Part shown: piece after piece, positions 1 to 5,636 of the stretch
Layout of the letters: each line of letters begins with the position of its first letter
Numbering within the stretch: position 1 is the first letter of the stretch
NCBI GenBank assembly: GCA_002423265.1
Contig: DIVE01000115.1
Coordinates: forward strand, 1-5,636
DNA from: Methylophilaceae bacterium UBA6140
Lineage (GTDB): Bacteria > Pseudomonadota > Gammaproteobacteria > Burkholderiales > Methylophilaceae
Length of the DNA: 5,636 nucleotides
Reading direction: 5' to 3'
Position numbers and translations under genes: made by a program
Notes under the pieces: generated by a model
Seen by the model: only the letters and a program-made list of their open reading frames with translations
What the model was told of the DNA's origin: nothing
The model's database searches: none

Positions 1-1307
1 CATTTTTTCAGAATGTCGCTGAACGTCGTCATCTCGATATCTGGATGAGCGGAGAGCGCCTGATAAAGTTCGCTGAGGAAGTAATAACCGTTGTAAGGAT
101 AGTATTCCCAGGCGTTTTCGCCATCGAGAATCACGCTCACCACGCGACGTTGACCCTCTGGTGTGGTGCTCTGGATATGCTCCAGTGTGCTGATGAAATC
201 CTTCACTGCATCATTGGAGTGCAACTTGGCATATTCGAAACCGATCTTGTCCGACAACAGATCGTCGCGAAAGAAACAGGTGATGCTACGGCTGCCGTCC
301 GTCACCCGGTATGGCTTGTAAAGGTAATCGTGACGCGGCGGCAAATCCGAGGTTTGAAAGGACTTGTAGAGACTGTTGGCCAGCACGCCTTCGCCGGTCG
401 CCGCCCACTGCACGCCATGTTCTGCCATTAATGAGAGTGCCGCATGCGAAACACCGCCTTCTGCCGGCCACATGCCGTTCGACGGCTTGCCGAAACGCCG
501 TGCATGAGAAGCCTGGGCCTGCTTGATATGCGCTTCGGCGCGCAACCTGCCGCCGGGGTATTGGTTGTTACGCGGTAGCGGCGCATAGGGCATGGCATCG
601 CGCGTGGAGCGGAAATCCAGCAGCAAGGGCAGGATCGGATGGTAATGCGGGGTAGAAGAAATCTCGATCTGGCCGCGCTTCTGCAGCTTCTTGTAACGTG
701 GAATCAGGTCACTGATCAATTCGCCGACCAGCTTGAACAGCGCAAGCCGCTCGTCCAGAGTAAACTGATTGCCCTTCTCCATCAGCCGCTGCACCAGCTT
801 GTTCTCGCGGCGCACGCTTTCGCCGGTCCACGCCAGGTGGTACCAGACCAGCAGATCGGCCTTGTATTGTGCCGAGAGATAATTGAACGGCTTGGCGCTC
901 TCCGATTCCAGCGTCTTGTAGATATTGAACAGCCGCTGATAATGCGCAAACGGCGTCATCATTTTCTCGTGATGGCTCTTGAAGCAGCTGCTGATAATCA
1001 GCTCACAACGGTCTCTGGAAAGATTGTTCAGATCACGTTCGGCCAGCGAGGCGAGCAAGGGGTCACGGATTTCGCCGCTTTTGAACTGCTCGGCATAATC
1101 TTCGAGCTGATCAAGCAGCACCGGCACAAAATTGAAAGTCGCCCGGGCGGCCGGGTTGCTTTCAAGATGCCAGGCCATGTCCGTGTAATCCTTGATTGCG
1201 TGCAAATAGCTCCAAGGCAGGACATATTCGCCGGTGATGGTGTCGCGATAATCCGGCTGATGCATGTGCCAGTAAAGATTGACGTATAGCTTGGGTAACG
1301 CGGACAT
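1..1307 (-). CDS. Glycoside hydrolase family 57 protein, 3'-truncated by window edge
   Basis: Probable alpha-glucan-active enzyme (alpha-amylase, amylopullulanase-like or 4-alpha-glucanotransferase type), expected to act on glycogen or maltodextrins. I read 435 codons from an ATG at 1307 to the window edge with no stop. Family GH57 marks are visible: the N-terminal His-Met-His-Gln-Pro motif (residues 14-18), a Thr-Pro-His-Tyr-His-Pro segment (219-224), Gly-Met-Trp-Pro-Ala-Glu with the likely catalytic nucleophile Glu283, Trp-Ala-Ala-Thr-Gly-Glu-Gly (301-307), and Leu-Asp-Gly-Glu-Asn-Ala-Trp-Glu with the likely acid/base Asp395. The Glu-Asp spacing fits GH57 retaining enzymes. No signal peptide is visible, so it is probably cytoplasmic. 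The ATG has a GAAGG ribosome binding site 7 bases upstream. The gene lies 88 bases downstream of glgC on the same strand, so cotranscription is likely. The last two visible bases begin a TG- codon, so whether it stops there or continues is unknown; from memory, relatives are more than 100 residues longer. The family call is firm, the substrate is not. Confidence 0.93.
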   Translation of the reverse strand, partial: MSALPKLYVNLYWHMHQPDYRDTITGEYVLPWSYLHAIKDYTDMAWHLESNPAARATFNFVPVLLDQLEDYAEQFKSGEIRDPLLASLAERDLNNLSRDRCELIISSCFKSHHEKMMTPFAHYQRLFNIYKTLESESAKPFNYLSAQYKADLLVWYHLAWTGESVRRENKLVQRLMEKGNQFTLDERLALFKLVGELISDLIPRYKKLQKRGQIEISSTPHYHPILPLLLDFRSTRDAMPYAPLPRNNQYPGGRLRAEAHIKQAQASHARRFGKPSNGMWPAEGGVSHAALSLMAEHGVQWAATGEGVLANSLYKSFQTSDLPPRHDYLYKPYRVTDGSRSITCFFRDDLLSDKIGFEYAKLHSNDAVKDFISTLEHIQSTTPEGQRRVVSVILDGENAWEYYPYNGYYFLSELYQALSAHPDIEMTTFSDILKK

Positions 1308-1314
1308 TAAAAAA

Positions 1315-1319
1315 CCTTC
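1315..1319 (-). promoter_or_regulatory. Ribosome binding site of the GH57 gene
   Basis: On the minus strand GAAGG stands 7 bases before the ATG at 1307, a good match to the anti-Shine-Dalgarno sequence at normal spacing. It supports that ATG as the start, as does the conserved GH57 N-terminus beginning within about ten residues of it. Confidence 0.7.
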
Positions 1320-1340
1320 AATTTCAGAAAAAACGGGTTG

Positions 1341-1391
1341 ATGCACCGGAAGGCAGGCAGTTTACAGTGCCGATGCGCTTTTCCGGTGCAT
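1341..1391 (-). terminator. Perfect 11-bp inverted repeat between glgC and the GH57 gene (possible terminator, attenuator or mRNA stabiliser)
   Basis: ATGCACCGGAA (1341-1351) and TTCCGGTGCAT (1381-1391) are exact reverse complements separated by 29 bases. The loop itself contains short pairing segments (GGCA at 1352-1355 or 1356-1359 with TGCC at 1368-1371). In the glgC transcript the hairpin begins 4 bases after the stop codon. It is followed, after 7 bases, by a run of six U. The long loop and the offset U-tract are not those of a textbook intrinsic terminator. A partial terminator that lowers GH57 expression, or a 3'-end stabiliser of glgC mRNA, fits equally well. The hairpin is seen in the sequence; its role is inferred. 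Confidence 0.5.
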
Positions 1392-1395
1392 GATT

Positions 1396-2676
1396 TCAAC
1401 GTGAGTGATGCAGACCCTGGCCGAGCATTTCCGGCGTCACCAGCGTGACGCCGTTGGGTGAAACGTGAAAACGCTTGCGGTCTTCTTCCGGATTGACACC
1501 GATCTGCATGCCTTCCGGGATACGTGCGCCCTTGTCGATGACGACTTTCTTCAATACCACGTTACGGCCGACCTCGACCTTGGGCAGCAGGACGGCACCT
1601 TCAATACGGCTGTAGCTGTGCACGCGCACATCCGAGAACAGCACCGAACTATTGACCATGGTACCGCTGATCAGGCAACCGCCGGAAACCAGCGAGTCGG
1701 TCGCACCGCCGCATCGCCCCTCGTCGTTGAAAACGAACTTGCAAGGCGGCAACTGCTCCTGATGGGTCCATATCGGCCAGCTGTGATCGTACAGATTGAG
1801 CTCGGGCGTCACCTTGGTCAGCTCCATGTTTGCTTCCCAATAAGCATCTACCGTACCAACATCGCGCCAGTAATAGTTTCCGTTGGCCGCTCCGACGCAA
1901 CTGTCGGTGAAACGGTGGGAGAAAACCCGATACTTGCTGATCAGATAAGGGATGATGTCATGACCGAAATCGTGGGTGGAACCGGGGTCATCCGCATCGC
2001 GTATCAGCTGTTCGTAAAGGAAAGAAGCGTTGAACACGTAAATACCCATACTGGCGAACGCCTGGGTCGGATCATCCGGCAAAGGATCCGGGTTGGGCGA
2101 TTTTTCCTGAAACTCGATAACGCGGCCGCTTTCATCCACCTTGAGCACGCCGAATGCCTTGGCCTCCTCGATCGGCACATTGACGCAAGCGATAGTCATG
2201 TCGGCCTTGCTGCGCACATGATCGGCCAGCATCTGGCCGTAATCCATCTTGTAGATATGATCGCCCGCGAGGATCAGCACATATTCCGGCGACATCATGC
2301 GCAGGATGTCCAGGTTCTGGAACACGGCATCGGCCGTGCCTTTGTACCACTCTTCCTCGATACGCTGCTGCGCCGGCAACAGCTCGACAAACTCGTTGAA
2401 TTCACCGCGCAGAAAGCCCCAGCCGCGCTGAATATGCTGGATCAGGCTGTGCGATTTGTATTGGGTGACGACGCCGACGCGGCGGATGCCGGAATTGATG
2501 CAATTGGAGAGCGGAAAATCGATGATGCGAAACTTGCCGCCAAAAGGCACGGCAGGCTTTGCGCGCCAGTTGGTCAGGTCTTTCAGACGGCTGCCGCGGC
2601 CGCCAGCCAAAATGAGTGCAACCGTGTTTTTTGTCAGTGCACTGATGAAACGTGAAGAAGTTAAATCCTGCTGCAT
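1396..2676 (-). CDS. glgC: Glucose-1-phosphate adenylyltransferase (ADP-glucose pyrophosphorylase)
   Basis: Makes ADP-glucose and pyrophosphate from ATP and glucose-1-phosphate, the committed and usually allosterically controlled step of bacterial glycogen synthesis; cytoplasmic, normally a homotetramer. The 426-residue product is close to the E. coli enzyme (431). The N-terminal nucleotidyltransferase domain shows Leu-Ala-Gly-Gly-Arg-Gly-Ser-Arg (23-30), Arg-Ala-Lys-Pro (38-41), Leu-Pro-Ala-Gln-Gln-Arg (100-105), Trp-Tyr-Lys-Gly-Thr-Ala-Asp-Ala (110-117), the metal/catalytic Asp139 in Ala-Gly-Asp-His, the glucose-1-P-binding Lys192 in Phe-Gln-Glu-Lys, and Asp272 in Tyr-Trp-Arg-Asp-Val-Gly-Thr. 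The C-terminal third is the left-handed beta-helix ending Val-Thr-Pro-Glu-Met-Leu. I chose the ATG at 2676 because AGGAG lies 8 bases before it. An in-frame ATG at 2706 would add 10 residues but would place that ribosome binding site inside the gene. Trp37 stands where E. coli has Lys39, a residue of its fructose-1,6-bisphosphate activator site. The gene is divergent from glgB and upstream of the GH57 gene. Confidence 0.98.
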   Translation of the reverse strand: MQQDLTSSRFISALTKNTVALILAGGRGSRLKDLTNWRAKPAVPFGGKFRIIDFPLSNCINSGIRRVGVVTQYKSHSLIQHIQRGWGFLRGEFNEFVELLPAQQRIEEEWYKGTADAVFQNLDILRMMSPEYVLILAGDHIYKMDYGQMLADHVRSKADMTIACVNVPIEEAKAFGVLKVDESGRVIEFQEKSPNPDPLPDDPTQAFASMGIYVFNASFLYEQLIRDADDPGSTHDFGHDIIPYLISKYRVFSHRFTDSCVGAANGNYYWRDVGTVDAYWEANMELTKVTPELNLYDHSWPIWTHQEQLPPCKFVFNDEGRCGGATDSLVSGGCLISGTMVNSSVLFSDVRVHSYSRIEGAVLLPKVEVGRNVVLKKVVIDKGARIPEGMQIGVNPEEDRKRFHVSPNGVTLVTPEMLGQGLHHSR

Positions 2677-2682
2677 TTTGAG

Positions 2683-2689
2683 CTCTCCT
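2683..2689 (-). promoter_or_regulatory. Ribosome binding site of glgC that decides its start
   Basis: On the minus strand AGGAGAG covers 2689-2683, leaving 8 bases between AGGAG and the ATG at 2676. This strong site selects that ATG over the in-frame ATG at 2706, which lies upstream of the site. Confidence 0.85.
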
Positions 2690-2751
2690 GATTTATAGTC
2701 TGGCATTCTCCAATACCAGTTAAAACAGCCGCCCGAAGCTGTCTTCGCCTC

Positions 2752-2779
2752 TTGCCGACTGCTCTGAAACCATTATAAG
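2752..2779 (+). promoter_or_regulatory. Putative sigma-70 promoter for glgB-pgi
   Basis: TTGCCG (2752-2757, four of six consensus bases) and TATAAG (2774-2779, five of six) are 16 bases apart. Transcription would start near 2786, giving a glgB leader of about 60 bases. A second -10-like hexamer, TAGAAT at 2803-2808, is also five of six but has no recognisable -35. The -10 overlaps the opposing glgC -10. Confidence 0.45.
2772..2777 (-). promoter_or_regulatory. Putative -10 element of the glgC promoter
   Basis: On the minus strand this reads TATAAT, a perfect -10, preceded by TGCT, close to an extended -10. No good -35 hexamer is visible at 15-19 bases upstream, so the promoter may rely on the extended -10 or on an activator. 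Transcription would start near 2765, leaving a leader of about 90 bases. That leader contains a small hairpin, CGAAG (2734-2738) pairing with CTTCG (2743-2747) across a 4-base loop. Confidence 0.45.
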
Positions 2780-2832
2780 CAGGATATTTGGCGGGAATCT
2801 AGTAGAATCACCTGGTATTCAAAAATAAATAC

Positions 2833-2838
2833 GGGAAG
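2833..2838 (+). promoter_or_regulatory. Ribosome binding site of glgB supporting a TTG start
   Basis: GGGAAG ends 8 bases before the TTG at 2847, a moderate Shine-Dalgarno match at suitable spacing. An in-frame TAA at 2826-2828 closes the frame upstream. The only other near-start codon after it is ATT at 2844, so TTG is the best choice. Confidence 0.6.
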
Positions 2839-2846
2839 ATAAAATT

Positions 2847-5018
2847 TTGGTCAAACCGAGACAAGACGTTCAGCAACAACTCATTCTTGATGCCAAACAT
2901 CACGATCCGTTTTCATTTCTCGGATTGCACCAAGAGGCAGGCAAACAGGTTTACCGCGCCTTTCTGCCCTATGCCGAACAGGTCTGGCTGAAAACCGCCG
3001 AAGGCTGGGACGCGCTGACGCGCGTGCATGCTGCCGGACTCTACGAATGGCATGGCGACGGCCTGAAACGCCCCTGCCTGCTCAAGATTGAATCCGGCGG
3101 CAGCAGCGTCGAGCAGCACGACCCCTACACTTTCCCTACCAGCCTGACCAATGATGAGCTGTATCTATTCGGCCAGGGCCGCCTGCTGCAGGCGCACAAC
3201 ACCATGGGCGCGCATCTGATGGAGATGAACGGCATCAACGGCGTACGATTTGCCGTCTGGGCGCCCAATGCCGAGCGGGTCAGCGTCGTCGGCAATTTCA
3301 ATCGTTGGGACGGCCGCGTCAACCCGATGCGCGCACATGGCTCCAGCGGCGTCTGGGACATTTTCATCCCCAACCTCGGCGCAGGTGAGCTGTACAAGTT
3401 CGAAATCCGCAACCGTCATAGCGGGGCCATGATGGTCAAAACCGACCCTTACGGATTCAGCTTCGAGCAAAGGCCCGGCACCGCAGCCAAGGTCACTTCG
3501 CTCATGCAGCACAACTGGGAAGATTACGGCTGGATGGAGCAACGCGCAAAAGCGGATTGGCTGCATGCCCCTTTCAACTGCTATGAAGTGCATCTGGGCT
3601 CCTGGAAACGTAACGATCAGGGCTATTTCCTCAATTACCGCGAACTCGCTGCCAGCCTGATTCCCTACGTCAAGGAAATGGGCTACACCCATATCGAACT
3701 GCTGCCTGTTTCCGAACACCCGCTGAACGAATCCTGGGGTTACCAGACCACCGGCTATTTCGGCGTTACCAACCGTTATGGCTCGCCTGACGACCTGCGC
3801 TTTTTCGTCGATAGTTGCCACCAGGCCGGCATCGGCGTGATTCTGGACTGGGTGCCCGGCCACTTCCCCAAGGATGACTGGGCGCTGGCACGCTTTGACG
3901 GCACTGCGCTGTACGAACACGAAGACCCCCGCTTGGGCGAGCATCAGGAATGGGGCACCTATGTCTTCAATTATGGCCGCAACGAGGTGCGCAACTTTCT
4001 CCTGGCCAACGCCTACTACTGGCTGAAGGAATTCCATATCGATGGCCTCCGCGTCGATGCCGTCGCTTCCATGCTTTATCTCGACTACGCCCGCAAGCAC
4101 GGCGAATGGTTGCCCAACCAGTTTGGCGGCCGCGAGAATCTCGATGCGATCGAGTTCATGAAACAGCTCAACGTCATGGTGCACGATGACTTTCCCGGTG
4201 CGCTGACCATCGCCGAAGAATCGACCGCATGGCCGATGATCTCGCGCCCGGTTTACCTCGGCGGCCTCGGCTTCTCGATGAAATGGAACATGGGCTGGAT
4301 GAACGACACCCTGTCCTACATCGCCAACGATCCGATACACCGTCGCTACCACCACGACAAGCTGACTTTCGGCCAGCTCTATGCCTACAGCGAAAACTTC
4401 GTGCTGCCTTTCTCGCACGATGAAGTCGTGCACGGCAAGCGTTCCCTGCTGGACAAAATGCCGGGCGATACCTGGCAGAAATTCGCCAACCTGCGTCTGT
4501 TGCTGACCTATCAGATGACATCGCCGGGCAAAAAGCTCAATTTCATGGGTAATGAATTCGGTCAGGGACGCGAGTGGAACGTCAACGCCAGCCTTGACTG
4601 GCATTTGCTCGACACACATTGGCACAAGGGCGTACAACTGGCGAGCCGCGACCTCAACCAGCTTTACAGAAACGATCGCGCGCTCAGCGAGCTGGATTTC
4701 GAACCGCAGGGCTTTGAATGGGTCGATTGTTACGACTCCGACCAGTCGGTGATCAGTTATGCCCGACGCGCGCGCGACGGCAGTTTCGTGCTGGTGATAC
4801 TGAACTTCACGCCGGTGTTGCGCGAGCATTATCGCCTGGGCGTGCCGGCCGCCGGACATTACGTCGAGCTGTTCAACAGCGATGCCGCCTGCTACGGCGG
4901 CAGCAACCAGGGCAACGGCGCCGGGATCGACAGCGAACCCACGCCCTGGATGCATCATCCGCAATCCATCGTTGTCACACTGCCGCCTTTAGCTGGTGTG
5001 ATAATTAAGCTAAAATAG
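2847..5018 (+). CDS. glgB: 1,4-alpha-glucan (glycogen) branching enzyme, GH13
   Basis: Cuts alpha-1,4-glucan chains and re-attaches the pieces by alpha-1,6 bonds, creating glycogen branches; cytoplasmic. The 723-residue product matches the full-length E. coli type (728). Domains in order are an N-terminal N1 module starting at His-His-Asp-Pro-Phe-Ser-Phe-Leu-Gly (17-25), a CBM48 module (about 125-225, with Phe-Ala-Val-Trp-Ala-Pro-Asn-Ala and Gly-Asn-Phe-Asn-Arg-Trp-Asp), the GH13 barrel, and a C-terminal beta-sandwich ending at the stop. GH13 regions are intact: Asp-Trp-Val-Pro-Gly-His (334-339), nucleophile Asp404 in Gly-Leu-Arg-Val-Asp-Ala-Val, acid/base Glu457 in Ile-Ala-Glu-Glu-Ser-Thr, and Asp525 in [10 protein letters not shown]. 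These lie one residue before the E. coli positions 405, 458 and 526. The start must be TTG: the frame is closed upstream, and the first internal Met (about residue 121) would delete the N1 module. It is divergent from glgC and 55 bases ahead of pgi on the same strand, so probably an operon. Confidence 0.98.
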   Translation: MVKPRQDVQQQLILDAKHHDPFSFLGLHQEAGKQVYRAFLPYAEQVWLKTAEGWDALTRVHAAGLYEWHGDGLKRPCLLKIESGGSSVEQHDPYTFPTSLTNDELYLFGQGRLLQAHNTMGAHLMEMNGINGVRFAVWAPNAERVSVVGNFNRWDGRVNPMRAHGSSGVWDIFIPNLGAGELYKFEIRNRHSGAMMVKTDPYGFSFEQRPGTAAKVTSLMQHNWEDYGWMEQRAKADWLHAPFNCYEVHLGSWKRNDQGYFLNYRELAASLIPYVKEMGYTHIELLPVSEHPLNESWGYQTTGYFGVTNRYGSPDDLRFFVDSCHQAGIGVILDWVPGHFPKDDWALARFDGTALYEHEDPRLGEHQEWGTYVFNYGRNEVRNFLLANAYYWLKEFHIDGLRVDAVASMLYLDYARKHGEWLPNQFGGRENLDAIEFMKQLNVMVHDDFPGALTIAEESTAWPMISRPVYLGGLGFSMKWNMGWMNDTLSYIANDPIHRRYHHDKLTFGQLYAYSENFVLPFSHDEVVHGKRSLLDKMPGDTWQKFANLRLLLTYQMTSPGKKLNFMGNEFGQGREWNVNASLDWHLLDTHWHKGVQLASRDLNQLYRNDRALSELDFEPQGFEWVDCYDSDQSVISYARRARDGSFVLVILNFTPVLREHYRLGVPAAGHYVELFNSDAACYGGSNQGNGAGIDSEPTPWMHHPQSIVVTLPPLAGVIIKLK

Positions 5019-5073
5019 CAGCCGTCCGAAAAAATATTCAGCAAAAAAATCAATTAAATAAACCACACACTCG
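5019..5073 (+). other. AT-rich glgB-pgi spacer without terminator or clear ribosome binding site
   Basis: The 55-base gap is rich in A, with runs at 5029-5034 and 5042-5048, unlike the flanking coding sequence. I see no hairpin plus U-tract, so read-through from glgB into pgi is likely. No convincing promoter pair or Shine-Dalgarno sequence is seen before the pgi ATG. The A-rich stretch may help ribosome loading through protein S1, which is an inference. Confidence 0.5.
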
Positions 5074-5636
5074 ATGACAAACCCTACCAATTTCCCGATA
5101 TGGCAAGCGCTTGCCGAGCATCAGAAAGAAATTTTCCCGCTGCACATGCGGGACTTGTTCGACAAGGAGCCGGACCGCTTCCGGAAATACTCCTTGCAAC
5201 TGGGCGATCTGCTGCTCGATTATTCCAAAAACCGTATCACCGATAAAACACTGCAGCTGTTGTTCGACCTGGCCCGCCAGATGGACCTGGAAGGCATGCG
5301 CGAGCGCATGTTCACCGGCGAAAAAATCAATTTCTCCGAACATCGTGCAGTCCTGCACACAGCGTTGCGTAACCGCAGTAACTCACCGGTTTATGTAGAC
5401 GGCAAGAATGTGATGCCGGAAGTCAACCGCGTGCTGGCGCAGATGCGGGATTTCAGCGACCGCGTGCGCGAAGGCCGCTGGAAAGGCTTTACCGGCAAGA
5501 AAATCACCGATGTCGTCAACATCGGTATCGGCGGCTCCGACCTCGGCCCGATGATGGCCTGCACCGCGCTCTCACCTTACGGCTCAGCCGGCATCACCCC
5601 GCATTTCGTCGCCAATATCGACGGTACCAACCTGGC
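5074..5636 (+). CDS. pgi: Glucose-6-phosphate isomerase, 3'-truncated by window edge
   Basis: Interconverts glucose-6-phosphate and fructose-6-phosphate in glycolysis and gluconeogenesis; cytoplasmic, typically a dimer. Only the first 187 codons are present, about a third of the usual length of roughly 550 residues. The call rests on the Pgi-typical block Ile-Asn-Phe-Ser-Glu-His-Arg-Ala-Val-Leu-His-Thr-Ala-Leu-Arg (85-99) and the sugar-phosphate-binding motif Asn-Ile-Gly-Ile-Gly-Gly-Ser-Asp-Leu-Gly-Pro (149-159). The catalytic glutamate, histidine and lysine lie beyond the window. The ATG at 5074 is the only possible start, because an in-frame TAA lies at 5059-5061; yet no Shine-Dalgarno sequence precedes it. 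Its position behind glgB suggests coupling of hexose-phosphate flow to glycogen storage, for example when carbon enters as fructose-6-phosphate. I see no disruption in the visible part. Confidence 0.97.
   Translation, partial: MTNPTNFPIWQALAEHQKEIFPLHMRDLFDKEPDRFRKYSLQLGDLLLDYSKNRITDKTLQLLFDLARQMDLEGMRERMFTGEKINFSEHRAVLHTALRNRSNSPVYVDGKNVMPEVNRVLAQMRDFSDRVREGRWKGFTGKKITDVVNIGIGGSDLGPMMACTALSPYGSAGITPHFVANIDGTNL

Larger units (their letters stand above)
2712..2819. repeat. 8-bp inverted repeat flanking the divergent promoter region
   Basis: AATACCAG at 2712-2719 and CTGGTATT at 2812-2819 are exact reverse complements with centres exactly 100 bp apart. They bracket the likely promoter core: one copy lies in the glgC leader and the other just before the glgB ribosome binding site. 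They could be paired operator sites for a looping regulator. An 8-bp match within a 170-base region can also arise by chance, with odds I estimate at roughly one in five, so function is uncertain. Confidence 0.3.

Noticed and set aside
639..1289. 216-codon open frame on the plus strand opposite the GH57 gene
   Set aside because: Antisense to a continuous GH57 reading frame and of the same His/Gln/Val-rich shadow composition.
1465..2655. 396-codon open frame on the plus strand opposite glgC
   Set aside because: Antisense shadow of glgC with no recognisable domain; the minus-strand frame encodes a clear, full-length GlgC.
2692..2697. TATAAA on the minus strand as a glgC -10
   Set aside because: Transcription would begin within or beside the ribosome binding site (about 2685), leaving almost no leader, and there is no -35 at proper spacing.
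2677..2706. Ten-residue N-terminal extension of GlgC starting at the ATG at 2706
   Set aside because: The extension contains the strong AGGAG site that serves the ATG at 2676, has no ribosome binding site of its own that I can see, and adds nothing conserved in the family.
3165..4964. 599-codon open frame on the minus strand opposite glgB
   Set aside because: It lies wholly antisense to an intact glgB with all catalytic motifs. Its translation is low in complexity, rich in Val, Ala, His and Gln, and has no recognisable family motif. This is the usual stop-poor antisense frame of GC-biased codon usage.
5019..5073. Terminator or promoter between glgB and pgi
   Set aside because: No stem followed by a U-tract is present, and the A-rich stretch has no -35/-10 pair better than chance.
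1..5636. Novel defence, mobile or CRISPR-type system
   Set aside because: All four genes are recognisable carbohydrate-metabolism genes. There are no direct repeats of array type, no insertion-sequence ends, no tRNA or attachment site, and no unexplained open stretch longer than 170 bases.

Overview
The window holds a compact glycogen (alpha-1,4/1,6-glucan) metabolism locus from a Gram-negative bacterium. The sequence is moderately GC-rich (mid-50s percent by eye). GlgC, GlgB and Pgi all look proteobacterial, and the GlgC N-terminus with Trp-Arg-Ala-Lys-Pro followed by Pro-Phe-Gly-Gly-Lys resembles beta- and some gammaproteobacterial enzymes. I would guess a betaproteobacterium, perhaps of the Nitrosomonadales/methylotroph/iron-oxidiser type, but that placement is an inference from memory of the families and was not computed.

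The layout is two divergent gene pairs around a 170-base control region (2677-2846). Leftwards (minus strand) runs glgC, ADP-glucose pyrophosphorylase (1396-2676). After an 88-base gap containing a perfect 11-bp hairpin comes a family GH57 glycoside hydrolase gene, which starts at 1307 and runs off the left edge. Rightwards (plus strand) runs glgB, the glycogen branching enzyme (2847-5018, TTG start). After a 55-base AT-rich gap comes pgi, glucose-6-phosphate isomerase (start 5074), which runs off the right edge after about its first third.

The genes form one metabolic line. Pgi interconverts fructose-6-P and glucose-6-P. Phosphoglucomutase, not in this window, would make glucose-1-P. GlgC activates that to ADP-glucose, glycogen synthase (glgA, not in this window) polymerises it, and GlgB adds the branches. 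The GH57 enzyme probably trims or rearranges alpha-glucan; its exact specificity cannot be read from sequence.

The control region is the most interesting non-coding part. One AT-rich core (2772-2779) reads as a perfect TATAAT on the minus strand and as TATAAG on the plus strand, so glgC and glgB may share an overlapping bidirectional promoter. It lies between the arms of an 8-bp inverted repeat spaced exactly 100 bp apart. I see no RNA genes, mobile elements, CRISPR arrays or frameshifts, and no convincing novel system. This is largely a standard pathway locus with a few regulatory and allosteric details worth checking.
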